Assembly (NCBI GenBank): GCA_025352375.1
Contig: JANXTL010000046.1
Span: forward strand, 1 to 57,353
Length of the DNA: 57,353 bases
Reading direction: 5' to 3'
From: Acetobacteraceae bacterium
GTDB lineage: Bacteria; Pseudomonadota; Alphaproteobacteria; Acetobacterales; Acetobacteraceae
The notes beneath the pieces were generated by a model. That model was given only the letters and a program-made list of their open reading frames with translations. It did no database searches and was not told the origin of the DNA. The position numbers and the translations under genes were made by a program. Below, piece after piece: positions 1-9,341 of this stretch; position 1 is the first letter of the stretch; each line of letters starts with the position of its first letter.

Positions 1-1
1 G

Positions 2-334
2 GAACTCGAGGCCCAGATCCGCCGTCGTTCCGTTGGCCGCACGATCGCCGATATATGCATGGATTTCGGCGTCACCCCCAGCGGCTGCGAGAGCGGCTTC
101 TGGTATGAAATCTACCAGACACTGGCGCATTTCGGCGGCAAGTTCGAGCATGTCTTCGGCGTTCAGCAAAGCCGGAAGGAAGCGTTCCAGAAGGAACGGG
201 ATAAACTGCCCGAAACCTGGACCTTCGACTGGCGGGAACGCCCGAAGGAGGCAATCCGCCAAATTTTGGGATACCTGCTTGGCGAGCCACCGCCGCGCGG
301 CCCGCCGATCCCTCTGCTCACCGCCTCGCCATAG
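2..334 (+). CDS. Hypothetical protein, 5' end cut by the window edge
   Basis: An open frame runs from the first bases of the window to a TAG at 332-334, so only the C-terminal 110 or so residues are present. The visible protein begins with a charged stretch (ELEAQIRRRSVGRTIADIC), then an aromatic-rich helix region (SGFWYEIYQTLAHFGG) and ends in a Pro-rich tail. An R-x-IG-x-x-IADIC-type helix followed by an aromatic segment recalls short uncharacterised proteins common in alphaproteobacteria, but I cannot name a family. It converges on hpnH, leaving a 264-bp gap (335-598) in which I see no gene. No function is assigned; the start lies outside the window. Confidence 0.5.
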   Translation, partial: ELEAQIRRRSVGRTIADICMDFGVTPSGCESGFWYEIYQTLAHFGGKFEHVFGVQQSRKEAFQKERDKLPETWTFDWRERPKEAIRQILGYLLGEPPPRGPPIPLLTASP

Positions 335-598
335 CGGTCTGGACGTCCGCGCTCGGATTCGAGCGGTGCGGCGCGTTGGCGCTTGCTCGTTGGCCAGGCG
401 GGCGGAGGCTGCTTACCGCGCAGTAACCGCTGATACCGACCATCGCTTGGTTCGATATTTCGGTTTATCCGAAGGGTTTTGGCTCGGTCTGCAAACGGAT
501 CATGACCCGATGGAGCGGTGCACGAAAATCGTGAGCGAGCTTGCGCGGACCGAGCCCCGGCCGATAGCAGCCTGAGGCTCGTCCCAGCAACAGAAGAG

Positions 599-1759
599 CT
601 ACTCCGCCGCTTCGGCGACCTCTGCCACCGGCTGCTTCCGAGACCGAATCTCGGTCAGCGCGTTCTCCACATGCCGGCTGAACACGAATTCGGCCGGGCG
701 GGCGTTCTCCAGCGGGATGTCCTTGGCCATCGCACCCTCGGTGCGGATGCCGCGCACGACCTGCGCCAAGGCTCGCCAGGGCTTGCTGACGGTCTCGGCC
801 ACCGCCGTCGCCTCAAACCCGCAATGCACCATGCAATCGGCGCATTTTTCGTAATTCCCGACCCCGTACTTGTCCCAGTCGGTGTCCTCCATCAGCTCTT
901 TGTAGGTCTTCGCGTAGCCCTCACCCAGCAGGTAGCAGGGGCGCTGCCAGCCGAAATAGGTGCGGCACGGGTTGCCCCAGGGGGTGCACTTGAACGTTTG
1001 GTTCCCTGCCAGGAAGTCCAGGAACATGGACGACTGGTTGAACGACCACTTTTTTGCCCATGTTCCCTTACCCTGGAGGCGGAAAATTCCTCGGAACAAT
1101 TCCTTGGTTGCCAGGCGGTTCAGGAAGTGCTGCTGGTCCGGCGCGCGCTCGTAGGCATAGCCCGGCGACACCGAAATGCCGTCAACGCCCATGTTCATCG
1201 CATCGTCGAAGAACGCGGCCACCCGCTCCGGCTTCGAATTGTTGAACAGCGTCGCGTTGATGATCGTCCGGAACCCGCGGCGCTTGGACTCGGCGATCGC
1301 CGCCACCGCGCGGTCGTAGACACCGGTCTGGCAAACCGACGCGTCGTGGTCGTCCTTGCTGCCGTCCAAATGCACCGACCAGGAGAACCACTTGCTCGGC
1401 TTGAACAGCGACATCTTCTTCTCGAGCAGCAGGGCGTTCGTGCACACGATCACAAATTTCTTGCGGGCAATGGCGCCCTCGACGATTTGATCGATTTCAC
1501 GGTGCAACAATGGCTCGCCGCCCGCGATCACCACAACCGGCGCGCCGCAGTCGTCGATCGCTTCCATGCACGCGGCGACGGACAGGCGCTGGTTCAAAAT
1601 CTCGGCGGGGTAGTCGATCTTGCCGCAGCCGGCGCAGGCCAGATTGCAGCGGAACAACGGCTCCAGCATCAGCACCAAGGGATAACGCTTACGCCCGAGC
1701 AGATGCTGTTTGACGACGTAGGCGCCGACACGAAGGGCCTGATTCAAGGGTACGGTCAT
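599..1759 (-). CDS. hpnH: HpnH, radical SAM adenosylhopene synthase
   Basis: HpnH joins the 5'-deoxyadenosyl group of SAM to diploptene/hopene, giving adenosylhopene, the first step of hopanoid side-chain extension. The 386-residue protein has the usual family length. It carries the radical SAM cluster motif C38-x3-C42-x2-C45 (FRCNLACAGCGK), followed by a Gly-Gly-Glu SAM-binding segment (VVIAGGEPLLH). A Cys-rich C-terminal region (EKCADCMVHCG) fits a SPASM-like tail. The N-terminus (MTVPLNQALRVGAYVVKQHL) is typical of HpnH. It starts 12 bp after the ispH stop on the same strand, so the two are probably co-transcribed, coupling precursor supply to hopanoid modification. The AGGA upstream of ATG 1759 supports the start. 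Confidence 0.95.
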   Translation of the reverse strand: MTVPLNQALRVGAYVVKQHLLGRKRYPLVLMLEPLFRCNLACAGCGKIDYPAEILNQRLSVAACMEAIDDCGAPVVVIAGGEPLLHREIDQIVEGAIARKKFVIVCTNALLLEKKMSLFKPSKWFSWSVHLDGSKDDHDASVCQTGVYDRAVAAIAESKRRGFRTIINATLFNNSKPERVAAFFDDAMNMGVDGISVSPGYAYERAPDQQHFLNRLATKELFRGIFRLQGKGTWAKKWSFNQSSMFLDFLAGNQTFKCTPWGNPCRTYFGWQRPCYLLGEGYAKTYKELMEDTDWDKYGVGNYEKCADCMVHCGFEATAVAETVSKPWRALAQVVRGIRTEGAMAKDIPLENARPAEFVFSRHVENALTEIRSRKQPVAEVAEAAE

Positions 1760-1771
1760 AAGATGCGATCC

Positions 1772-2701
1772 TCAGGCGTCGACGAGTTGAAGGGGCAAAC
1801 GGAACTGCACGTCTTCGGCGACGCCGGCCATGGTCGAGATTTCCACTTCGTCGAACCGGCGCAGACCGTCGATCACGCCTCGCACCAACAGCTCGGGCGC
1901 GGAGGCGCCGGCGGTGAGGCCAACAGATTCCACGCCGACAAACCATTCAGGCCGCAGCGCTTCGGCGTCGTCGATGAGGTAGGCGGGTTTGCCCAACTCC
2001 TCCCCGATTTCGCGTAACCGGTTGGAATTGGACGAATTGCGCGATCCGACAACCAGGATCATGTCGACCTGGCCGGCCAAATCCCGTACCGCACTTTGGC
2101 GGTTCTGGGTCGCATAGCAGATGTCGCGCACGTCCGGCCCGACGATGGTGGGGAAGCGTTCCTTCAACGCGGCGATGATGCCGCGGGTGTCGTCGACCGA
2201 CAGGGTGGTCTGCGTGATGTAGGCCAGCTTATCCGGGTCCGCGACTTGCAGCGCCGGCACGTCCTCGACTGTCTGCACCAGATGTACTTTAGCGGGGACC
2301 TGACCGATCGTGCCCTCGACTTCGGCGTGGCCGGCGTGGCCGATCAGCACGATTTCGCGGTTCTGCCTGGCGTAGCGACGGCCCTCGTTGTGTACTTTTG
2401 CGACCAGCGGGCAGGTTGCATCGATCACCGGTAATCCGCGTTCGGCGGCCATTTCCTCGACCCGCTTGGCCACGCCGTGGGCCGAAAACACGGTCATCGC
2501 GCCGGGGGGAATCTCGTCCAATTCATCCACGAATACCGCCCCGCGGGTGCGCAGATCCTCCACGACGTGGCGGTTGTGCACGATCTCGTGGCGGACATAG
2601 ATTGGCGGCCCGTACTTTTTCAACGCGCGTTCCACGATTTCGATGGCCCGTTCGACGCCGGCGCAAAAACCGCGCGGCTGGGCCAGGACGACACGAATCA
2701 T
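1772..2701 (-). CDS. ispH: IspH (LytB), HMBDP reductase
   Basis: IspH is the [4Fe-4S] enzyme that reduces (E)-4-hydroxy-3-methylbut-2-enyl diphosphate to IPP and DMAPP, the last step of the MEP pathway. At 309 residues it has the normal length. The three cluster cysteines are C13 (PRGFCAGV), C97 (DATCPLV) and C195 ([11 protein letters not shown]). Substrate-binding residues are in place: H42, H75 (SAHGV), H125 and E127 ([10 protein letters not shown]), and the S-x-N block ([10 protein letters not shown]). It is the first gene of a leftward pair with hpnH and is divergent from ispA-dxs, so the last and first MEP enzymes share one intergenic control region. Confidence 0.97.
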   Translation of the reverse strand: MIRVVLAQPRGFCAGVERAIEIVERALKKYGPPIYVRHEIVHNRHVVEDLRTRGAVFVDELDEIPPGAMTVFSAHGVAKRVEEMAAERGLPVIDATCPLVAKVHNEGRRYARQNREIVLIGHAGHAEVEGTIGQVPAKVHLVQTVEDVPALQVADPDKLAYITQTTLSVDDTRGIIAALKERFPTIVGPDVRDICYATQNRQSAVRDLAGQVDMILVVGSRNSSNSNRLREIGEELGKPAYLIDDAEALRPEWFVGVESVGLTAGASAPELLVRGVIDGLRRFDEVEISTMAGVAEDVQFRLPLQLVDA

Positions 2702-3042
2702 ACGATGGTCTCTCCTGAGAGGTCCTTGACGAGCAGCGCTTTATCGGCCCTATCGCTATACTGGACCGGCCCGGTCGGGATTGGGCAAGCGGGATATGAC
2801 AGACTGAGCCATCCGCTGCAACGCCATGCTATTGCCACCAACGCATGGCAGTGCAACGCAGGGCGGTCCTCTGGCCAACGCCCCGACCTTGCTGTGAAGA
2901 CGCGTGGAAATGAAGACGGTGTGGTAGTTTTGTCACAAAAGCGACATTCCCTAGCGTTTCGCCATGCAAGGATAGGCGCTTCGTGCTAAGGACTAGGGGA
3001 CTACGCTCCACCTTACAGGGGTATCATGACACGAGGCTGGCA
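2702..3042. other. 341-bp divergent intergenic region, ispH/ispA
   Basis: No convincing gene is seen here on either strand. The region must hold the promoters of the leftward ispH-hpnH pair and the rightward ispA-dxs-hpnM-hpnI-hpnJ run. A TTGACG at 2726-2731 followed after 19 bp by TATCGC (2751-2756) on the + strand, and a nearby TATACT (2757-2762), are weak promoter candidates for the ispA side. No riboswitch-like fold or terminator stands out. Unlike many alphaproteobacteria, there is no xseB reading frame immediately upstream of ispA. Confidence 0.4.
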
Positions 3043-3963
3043 GTGACATCGGATAGCATAGTCGTGGTGAATACGGGTTCGGGCTTGACGCGTGCACTCG
3101 CTAATTCGGCGGAAGTGGTTGAATCCACACTGGATTATTTGCTGCCAATACCAGAAGGGGCGGAAGCTCGGCTAGCCGAGGCGATGCGCTACGCCACCCT
3201 CGGCGGCGGCAAGCGTCTGCGCGCCTTCCTGGTTATGCAAACTGCGTCGCTGTTCTCGGTGTCGGAAACCTGTGCGGCCCGAGTCGCTGCGTCGATCGAG
3301 ATGCTCCACGCCTATTCGCTGGTGCACGACGATTTGCCGGCGATGGATGACGATGACCTCCGCCGCGGTAAGCCTAGTACCCACAAGGCGTTCGATGAGG
3401 CCACGGCGATCCTGGCCGGCGACGCCCTGCAGTGCCGCGCGTTCGAGGTTCTGGCCGAACCCGACACCCATTCCGACCCGCAAGCGCGGTGCGAGCTGGT
3501 CGCCGCCCTCGGCGCGGCCTCAGGCTCGCGCGGGATGGCGGGCGGGCAGATGATCGACATGGTGACCGAGGGCCTGACGCTGGATGGGCCCGCTGTGACA
3601 CGATTGCAGGCTTTGAAAACCGGCCGGCTGATCCAATTTAGTTGCGAGGCGGGGGCGATCCTCGGTCGGGCACAGTCGCACCAGCGGCACCTGCTGGCGG
3701 CGTATGGGCGCGATCTCGGGGCGGCCTTCCAGATCGCCGACGATCTTCTGGACGTGGAAGGCGACTCGGCGGAAATCGGTAAGACGGCCGGCAAGGACGT
3801 AGCGGCCGGTAAAGCAACGATGGTGGCTGTGCTCGGCGTTGAAATGGCCCGCGCGCATGCCGATGCGCTGGCGAAGCAGGCAGCGAACCACCTGGACGGA
3901 TTTGGCGAAAAAGCAAGCCTGCTGCGGGATTTGGCGGCTTATGTCGTGCAGCGGCGAAGCTAA
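3043..3963 (+). CDS. ispA: Polyprenyl synthetase, farnesyl diphosphate synthase
   Basis: This enzyme condenses DMAPP with two IPP to give farnesyl diphosphate, the precursor of squalene/hopanoids, quinones and undecaprenyl carriers. With the start chosen here it has 306 residues, normal for bacterial IspA. It has the first Asp-rich motif ([16 protein letters not shown]96 onwards), the second one ([14 protein letters not shown]233 onwards), and the basic GGGKRLR block. The frame stays open upstream to a GTG at 2983, but GTG 3043 has a GAGG six bases ahead and gives the expected N-terminus. Dxs starts 17 bp downstream. Product chain length is inferred from the family and from the hopanoid context. 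Confidence 0.92.
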   Translation: MTSDSIVVVNTGSGLTRALANSAEVVESTLDYLLPIPEGAEARLAEAMRYATLGGGKRLRAFLVMQTASLFSVSETCAARVAASIEMLHAYSLVHDDLPAMDDDDLRRGKPSTHKAFDEATAILAGDALQCRAFEVLAEPDTHSDPQARCELVAALGAASGSRGMAGGQMIDMVTEGLTLDGPAVTRLQALKTGRLIQFSCEAGAILGRAQSHQRHLLAAYGRDLGAAFQIADDLLDVEGDSAEIGKTAGKDVAAGKATMVAVLGVEMARAHADALAKQAANHLDGFGEKASLLRDLAAYVVQRRS

Positions 3964-3980
3964 TTGGTGAGCGAAAACAG

Positions 3981-5915
3981 ATGAGCCCGGTGCAGACCCC
4001 CTTGTTGGATCGCGTTCGCTTTCCAGCCGATATGCGGAACTTCTCCCACGATCAGCTGCGGCAGCTGGCCGACGAGTTGCGGGCGGAGACCATCGATGCC
4101 GTCTCGGTCACCGGTGGCCATTTGGGCGCATCGTTGGGCGTGGTGGAACTGACGGTCGCGATCCACGCGATCTTCGACACGCCGCGGGACCGGCTGATCT
4201 GGGACGTCGGGCATCAAACCTATCCGCATAAAATTCTGACCGGGCGGCGCGACCGCATCCGCACCCTCCGCCAGGCCGGCGGCCTGTCCGGCTTCACCCG
4301 GCGCAGCGAGAGCGAATACGACCCGTTCGGCACCGCCCATTCTTCGACCTCGATCTCCGCCGGCCTCGGCATGGCGGTGGCGCGCGATCTGAAACACGCG
4401 CGCGGCGAGAAAGATGATCGCAACGTTATCGCTGTGATCGGCGACGGTGCCATGAGCGCCGGCATGGCCTACGAGGCGATGAACAACGCCGGTGCCCGTC
4501 ACACGCGCCTGATCGTCGTGCTGAACGACAACGACATGTCCATCGCCCCACCGGTCGGCGCCATGAGCGCCTATTTGTCCCGGCTGATGTCGTCCCGCAG
4601 TTTTTTGTCCCTGCGCGAGCTCGGCTCCAAGATGGCGAAGCGCTTCCCCAAGGGGATCGAGCGCACGTTGGGCCGCGCCGAGGAATACGCCCGTGGCATC
4701 CTGACCGGCGGCACGCTGTTCGAGGAACTGGGCTTCTATTATGTCGGCCCGATCGATGGGCATAACCTGGACCACCTGTTGCCCGTGCTGCGCAACGTGC
4801 GCGAAGCCGACGAGACCGGCCCCATCCTGGTGCACGTCATCACCCAGAAGGGCAAGGGCTACGTCCACGCTGAGGAGTCGGCCGACAAGCATCATGCGGT
4901 CTCGAAATTCAACGTAATCACTGGCGAACAGGCCAAGGCGCCCCCCGGGCCGCCGTCCTACACCAAGGTATTCGCCGACGCGCTGATCGCCGAAGCGGAC
5001 AGGGACCCGAACATCGTCACCATCACCGCGGCGATGCCATCCGGCACCGGCCTCGACCGCTTCGCCAAGAAATTCCCTGACCGTACTTTCGATGTTGGCA
5101 TCGCCGAGCAGCACGCAGTGACCTTTGCGGCGGGCATGGCGACCGAAGGGTTTAAGCCGTTCTGCGCCATCTATTCCACCTTCCTGCAGCGCGGCTACGA
5201 CCAGCTGGTGCACGATGTGTCCATCCAGAACCTGCCGGTTCGCTTCGCGATGGACCGCGCCGGGCCGGTCGGCAATGACGGCGCCACGCATTCCGGCAGC
5301 TTCGATATAGCCTTTCTGAACTGCCTGCCGGGCATCGTCATCATGGCACCGTCGGACGAAGCGGAGCTGATGCATACCGTCGCGACGGCCGCGGCGATCG
5401 ACGATCGCCCCAGCGCCTTCCGCTATCCGCGCGGCGAAGGCACCGGCGTGGTGCTGCCCACCCAGGGCGAGGTCATGACCCTGGGCAAAGGGCGCATCAT
5501 GCGAGAGGGTTCGAGCATCGCAATCCTGTCTCTTGGGCCGCGTTTGGCAGATGCGATGAAGGCGGCCGACGAACTCGCGGCGCGCGGCCTGACCTGCACG
5601 GTCGCCGATGCGCGCTTCGTTAAACCGCTGGACACCGCGATGGTCGAGCAACTCGCCAAGCACCACGAAGTCCTGATCACGATCGAGGAAGGCTCCATCG
5701 GCGGCTTCGGGGCGGCGGTTCTGCACCATCTCGCGTGGAAGGGCCTGCTCGATAACGGCCTGAAGGTCCGGCCGATGGTGCTGCCCGACGTTTATCTGGA
5801 CCACGACTCGCAAGCCAAGCAGCTCGCCGCCGCCGGCCTCACCGCTCGGGATATCGTGTCGACGGCGTTGACGGCGTTGGGCCTTACAACGGTGAAGCAT
5901 GCGGTGACGGCGTGA
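3981..5915 (+). CDS. dxs: Dxs, 1-deoxy-D-xylulose-5-phosphate synthase
   Basis: Dxs condenses pyruvate and glyceraldehyde-3-phosphate to DXP with thiamine diphosphate, the committed and usually rate-limiting step of the MEP pathway. The 644-residue protein is full length. It has the N-terminal TPP/Mg2+ motif ([18 protein letters not shown]), the glycine-rich HASTS-type region ([14 protein letters not shown]), the catalytic-Glu segment of the Pyr domain ([16 protein letters not shown]) and the C-terminal transketolase domain ([12 protein letters not shown]). It lies 17 bp after ispA, and its stop overlaps the hpnM start. The translational coupling suggests that flux into the pathway is set together with hopanoid-specific genes. 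Confidence 0.97.
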   Translation: MSPVQTPLLDRVRFPADMRNFSHDQLRQLADELRAETIDAVSVTGGHLGASLGVVELTVAIHAIFDTPRDRLIWDVGHQTYPHKILTGRRDRIRTLRQAGGLSGFTRRSESEYDPFGTAHSSTSISAGLGMAVARDLKHARGEKDDRNVIAVIGDGAMSAGMAYEAMNNAGARHTRLIVVLNDNDMSIAPPVGAMSAYLSRLMSSRSFLSLRELGSKMAKRFPKGIERTLGRAEEYARGILTGGTLFEELGFYYVGPIDGHNLDHLLPVLRNVREADETGPILVHVITQKGKGYVHAEESADKHHAVSKFNVITGEQAKAPPGPPSYTKVFADALIAEADRDPNIVTITAAMPSGTGLDRFAKKFPDRTFDVGIAEQHAVTFAAGMATEGFKPFCAIYSTFLQRGYDQLVHDVSIQNLPVRFAMDRAGPVGNDGATHSGSFDIAFLNCLPGIVIMAPSDEAELMHTVATAAAIDDRPSAFRYPRGEGTGVVLPTQGEVMTLGKGRIMREGSSIAILSLGPRLADAMKAADELAARGLTCTVADARFVKPLDTAMVEQLAKHHEVLITIEEGSIGGFGAAVLHHLAWKGLLDNGLKVRPMVLPDVYLDHDSQAKQLAAAGLTARDIVSTALTALGLTTVKHAVTA

Positions 5916-6538
5916 TGACCGGCCTGACCCGACGGAGCCTTTTGGTTTCAGCGGCCATAGCGCTGCCCGGCCGCGTTTGGGCGCAGGATACCGCTGCTAT
6001 CCGCAGGCCCATCATCGATTTGTATGGGGCACTGGAAGCATTGATGCGCACAGGCCGACCAACCCCGTTCCCTGACCGCTTCCGTACGTTGGCGCCCATA
6101 ATCGACCGCGTATACGATCTTACGACGGTCTTAAGCGTGTCGGTCGGTCTGCGCTGGCCCAGCTTCGACGAGAAGATTCGCAAAGAGCTAATGGACGCGT
6201 TCCGCGCCTTCACCATTGCCAGCTTCGTCGGCAATTTCGACAAATACGAGGGCGAGAAGTTCGAAGTTCTGCCCGGCACGCGACTGGTCGGTGCCGATCA
6301 GGTCGTGCAGACCCGAATCGTGCCGGGGACCGGTGAGCCGATTCGGTTGGATTATGTGATGCAACCCTCCGAAGCCGGGTGGCGAATCACAGACGTGCTG
6401 GTGGATGGGACCATCAGCCGCGTGGCCGTGCAGCGTTCCGATTTTCGGGCGCTGCTGGCACATGGCGATGCGAAAGAGCTGATCGCGAGCCTGTGGCGGA
6501 AAGTCGGGCACCTATCCGGCGGTACGATCGGGGCTTGA
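5915..6538 (+). CDS. hpnM: HpnM, MlaC/Ttg2-family hopanoid-associated protein
   Basis: This is a periplasmic MlaC-type (toluene tolerance Ttg2, phospholipid-binding) protein of the class named HpnM in hopanoid clusters; such proteins are thought to move lipids between membranes. It starts with a twin-arginine-like signal (TRRSLLVSAAIALPGRVWA, cleavage near AQ|D) followed by the usual MlaC pattern: I-x-x-LY-x-ALE near the N-terminus, FRTLAPIIDRVYDL, and the terminal strand block (YVMQPSEAGWRITDVLVDG). ATG 5915 overlaps the dxs stop; a GTG at 5912 would add one residue. The hpnI start lies 14 bp downstream. Family assignment is good; the cargo being hopanoid is inferred from position. Confidence 0.85.
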   Translation: MTGLTRRSLLVSAAIALPGRVWAQDTAAIRRPIIDLYGALEALMRTGRPTPFPDRFRTLAPIIDRVYDLTTVLSVSVGLRWPSFDEKIRKELMDAFRAFTIASFVGNFDKYEGEKFEVLPGTRLVGADQVVQTRIVPGTGEPIRLDYVMQPSEAGWRITDVLVDGTISRVAVQRSDFRALLAHGDAKELIASLWRKVGHLSGGTIGA

Positions 6539-6552
6539 GCCTTTTGGCCGTC

Positions 6553-7728
6553 ATGGACGCTGTTGCGATCTTCGCAGCCCTTCTGACGGTCGTCGGGATT
6601 GTTCAGAGTATCGCCGGATGGATTGCAACGGTTCGCTTCGCGGAACGCCCCCTGGCCGTGGCATTGGCATTGCCGCCCGTTACCGTCCTGAAGCCACTGC
6701 ATGGTGACGAGCCGCTGCTGGAGCAGGCGCTGTCCACGCTTTGCCAGCAGGATTACCCGGACTATCAGATCGTCTGCGGGGTGCAGGACGCGGCGGACTC
6801 GGCGATCCCCGTGGTCCAGCGTATACGGGCCGCATTTCCGAAGCGCGACATCGCCTTGGTGGTCGATGCGACAGAGCACGGACCGAACCGCAAGATCGCC
6901 AATCTGATCAATATGTTCCCGATGGGAAAGCACGACTTGCTGGTGATCGCCGATTCCGACCTGCATGTGCGCCCCGATTATCTCTCGGTTCTGGTGGGGA
7001 CTCTTGCAACGCCGGGAACCGGGTTGGCAACGACGCTCTATGCCGGCCTCCCGGCCTCGGGCCAAATACCCGCGCTGCTGGGCGCTACCCAGATCACCCA
7101 TGGATTTCTGCCGGGAGCTCTCCTGGCGCGGGCGATGGGGCGGCAGGACTGCCTTGGTGCGACGATGTGCCTGCGTCGGGACACGTTGATTCGGATCGGC
7201 GGGTTGCATGCCCTTGTTGACCATTTGGCGGACGACAATGTCCTGGGCCAATTGGTGCGCGGCCTGGGTTACAGGGTCAGTCTGGCCGGCACAATCGTCG
7301 CAACGACCGTGCCGGAAACGACCTTTGCGGCCTTGTATCGCCACGAGCTGCGCTGGGCGCGCACGATCGGGGCGCTGGTGCCGGCGGCGTTCGCGCTGTC
7401 CGTGCTGCAGTATCCAATCTTTTGGGCGTTGGTCGCCGTGCTGGCCTCCTTCGGCGCTTTCTGGGCCATCGGTTTGTTCTTCCTGGCGTGGGCCGGCCGT
7501 GCTCTAGCGGCCATGGGAATCGACCGAGCGTTGGCGCCAAAGCTGGAAAAGCTTGCATTTCCCGCCACGGTGGGGCTTTTGCCGCTGCGAGAGCTGCTGT
7601 CGGTCGCGACGATGCTGGCCAGCCATGCCGGAAAAACTGTGGACTGGCGCGGGCATACGATGCATGCGGCCGGCTACGATCCGGCCTCTCATTCTTCTCA
7701 CCCCGTCAAGGGATTGCACTCGCGATGA
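6553..7728 (+). CDS. hpnI: HpnI, hopanoid glycosyltransferase (GT2)
   Basis: HpnI transfers N-acetylglucosamine to bacteriohopanetetrol, the first step towards the cyclitol ether or glucosamine headgroup. The 391-residue protein has an N-terminal membrane helix (about 3-28) and a GT2 catalytic domain. The latter shows PPVTVLKPLHG, the metal-binding D134-S-D136 (VIADSDLHV), an acidic pair D227-D228 (LADDNVLG) and the HELRW motif (264-268). Three or so membrane helices follow. The frame is open to 6379 within hpnM, but ATG 6553 gives the normal family length; a TTG at 6544 is an alternative. Its stop overlaps the hpnJ start. The substrate is inferred from the HpnI family and its HpnJ neighbour. 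Confidence 0.9.
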   Translation: MDAVAIFAALLTVVGIVQSIAGWIATVRFAERPLAVALALPPVTVLKPLHGDEPLLEQALSTLCQQDYPDYQIVCGVQDAADSAIPVVQRIRAAFPKRDIALVVDATEHGPNRKIANLINMFPMGKHDLLVIADSDLHVRPDYLSVLVGTLATPGTGLATTLYAGLPASGQIPALLGATQITHGFLPGALLARAMGRQDCLGATMCLRRDTLIRIGGLHALVDHLADDNVLGQLVRGLGYRVSLAGTIVATTVPETTFAALYRHELRWARTIGALVPAAFALSVLQYPIFWALVAVLASFGAFWAIGLFFLAWAGRALAAMGIDRALAPKLEKLAFPATVGLLPLRELLSVATMLASHAGKTVDWRGHTMHAAGYDPASHSSHPVKGLHSR

Positions 7729-9152
7729 TGAAGACCCTGTTCCTGCAGCCGCCCTCCTTCGACGGGTTCGATGGTGGTGCTGGTTCGCGCTACCAAGCGA
7801 AGCGGGAGATTAAGTCTTTCTGGTTCCCAACCTGGCTGGCGCAGCCCGCCGCGCTGGTGCCGGGGAGCAAGCTGATCGATGCACCGCCGGCCCGCATCGG
7901 GTTGGAGACGGTGACGAAGCAAGCGAAAGACTTCGAGCTGTGCATCATCCACACCTCGACCCCGTCATTCGCGTCGGACGTGAAGGTCGCGGCGGCGATG
8001 AAGGCCGCCAACCCGTCGCTGAAGATCGGTATGGTTGGGGCGAAGGTCGCGGTGCAGCCGGCCGAAAGCCTGGCGCAGGGGGCGCCCATCGATTTCGTCG
8101 CCCGCAATGAGTTCGATTTCACCATCAAGGAAGCCGCCGAAGGCCGCGACTTTAGCGCCATCGACGGTATCTCCTACCGCAACAATGCCGGCGTGATCGT
8201 CCACAACAAGGATCGCGCGATCCTGGAGGACATGGACCAGCTGCCGTTCGTGACCGAGGTCTACAAGCGCGACCTGCGGATCGAGGATTACTTCATCGGC
8301 TATCTGATGCACCCCTACGTGTCGCTGTACACCGGCCGAGGCTGCAAATCGCGCTGCACCTTCTGCCTGTGGCCGCAGACGGTGGGTGGGCACAATTACC
8401 GCGTCCGCTCCCCCGGTCACGTTGCCGAGGAAATCCGTCTGGCCAAATCGTATTGGCCGCAGGTGCGGGAAATCTTCTTCGACGACGACACTTTCACGGA
8501 TAACCTGCCCCGCGCCGAGGCCATCGCTCGGGAATTGGGCAAGATGGGCGTCGTGTGGTCGTGCAACGCCAAGGCCAACGTGCCTTACGAGACGCTGAAA
8601 GTGCTGCGCGACAACGGGCTGCGCCTGTTGCTGGTCGGCTACGAGAGCGGCAATCAGCAGATCCTGCACAACATCAAAAAAGGCATGCGGATAGAAGTCG
8701 CGAAGAAATTCACCAAGGACTGCCACGAGCTCGGCATCAAAATCCACGGCACCTTCATCATGGGCCTGCCGGGTGAGACCAAGGAGACGATTGAGGAGAC
8801 GATCAAGTTCGCCACCGAGATCAACCCGCACACCATCCAGGTATCGCTGGCCGCACCGTACCCCGGCACGTTCCTGTACAAACAGGCGCTGGAAAACGGC
8901 TGGCTGGACGCGGATCACGCCGAACTGGTGGACGATCACGGTGTCCAGATCGCCCCGCTGCACTACCCGCATCTGTCGCACACGGAAATTTTCGACAATG
9001 TGGAAACGTTCTATAAACGCTTCTATTTCCGGGCGCCGAAGATCGCTTCGATTGTGGGTGAGATGGTGCGGTCGCCGCAAATGATGCGGCGCCGGCTACG
9101 CGAAGGCGTGGAGTTCTTCCAGTTCCTGCGGGAGCGTCACAAGACGGCTTGA
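7725..9152 (+). CDS. hpnJ: HpnJ, B12-type radical SAM hopanoid cyclitol enzyme
   Basis: HpnJ is the radical SAM enzyme proposed to contract the glucosamine ring on bacteriohopanetetrol to the cyclitol ether. The 475-residue protein has an N-terminal cobalamin-binding-like segment (about 60-150) and the cluster motif C207-x3-C211-x2-C214 (GRGCKSRCTFCLWP). Downstream are radical SAM barrel motifs (FFDDDTFTDN, LLLVGYESGNQQIL, GTFIMGLPGET). ATG 7725 overlaps the hpnI stop by four bases (ATGA), so the two are translationally coupled. HpnK, the deacetylase that acts between HpnI and HpnJ, is not found next to them or elsewhere in this window. This is the last gene of the rightward MEP/hopanoid run. 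Confidence 0.93.
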   Translation: MMKTLFLQPPSFDGFDGGAGSRYQAKREIKSFWFPTWLAQPAALVPGSKLIDAPPARIGLETVTKQAKDFELCIIHTSTPSFASDVKVAAAMKAANPSLKIGMVGAKVAVQPAESLAQGAPIDFVARNEFDFTIKEAAEGRDFSAIDGISYRNNAGVIVHNKDRAILEDMDQLPFVTEVYKRDLRIEDYFIGYLMHPYVSLYTGRGCKSRCTFCLWPQTVGGHNYRVRSPGHVAEEIRLAKSYWPQVREIFFDDDTFTDNLPRAEAIARELGKMGVVWSCNAKANVPYETLKVLRDNGLRLLLVGYESGNQQILHNIKKGMRIEVAKKFTKDCHELGIKIHGTFIMGLPGETKETIEETIKFATEINPHTIQVSLAAPYPGTFLYKQALENGWLDADHAELVDDHGVQIAPLHYPHLSHTEIFDNVETFYKRFYFRAPKIASIVGEMVRSPQMMRRRLREGVEFFQFLRERHKTA

Positions 9153-9322
9153 TTGATTTCCCTCCCGGCTGGCAGCCGCATTGTTTGAGCGTCTGCCGGC
9201 CGCCGGCGGGTCCCACGTCACCTGGGCGCCGGGAATGCAACTGGCCGCTCCCTCCGTGCGCTCACGACCCCCCTCATAATTCATACTGATCCAAAGACAT
9301 GTTCGAATAGTGGGTAATCGAT

Positions 9323-9341
9323 GATATCGCATCGCGATATC
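9323..9341. repeat. Perfect 8-bp inverted repeat at the MFS stop codon
   Basis: GATATCGC and GCGATATC are separated by ATC. The right arm includes part of the MFS stop codon (9340-9342). The site lies between the convergent hpnJ and MFS genes, where a hairpin could stop transcription. There is no T-run on either strand, so a Rho-independent terminator is not proven; a protein-binding site is equally possible. Confidence 0.4.

Noticed and set aside
335-598. Possible small gene between the first partial gene and hpnH
   Set aside because: The only + frame covering it (33-575) has no ribosome site and no family pattern; the region lies between convergent genes.
518-2017. 499-codon frame antisense to hpnH and ispH
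   Set aside because: Both covered genes are clear on the minus strand with cluster cysteines; the antisense product has no motif.
3960-5900. 646-codon open frame antisense to dxs
   Set aside because: It mirrors the dxs gene on the other strand; its sequence is rich in His/Gln/Arg/Asp and has no domain. This is a GC-rich antisense artefact.
7422-7724. Upstream extension of hpnJ to 7422
   Set aside because: It lies in the hpnI coding region out of frame; ATG 7725 overlaps the hpnI stop and gives the family N-terminus.
8965-9240. Possible gene in the hpnJ/MFS gap on the minus strand (frames 8821-9240 and 9096-9332)
   Set aside because: The frames mostly overlap hpnJ, have no ribosome site and encode Arg/Pro-rich product without similarity.
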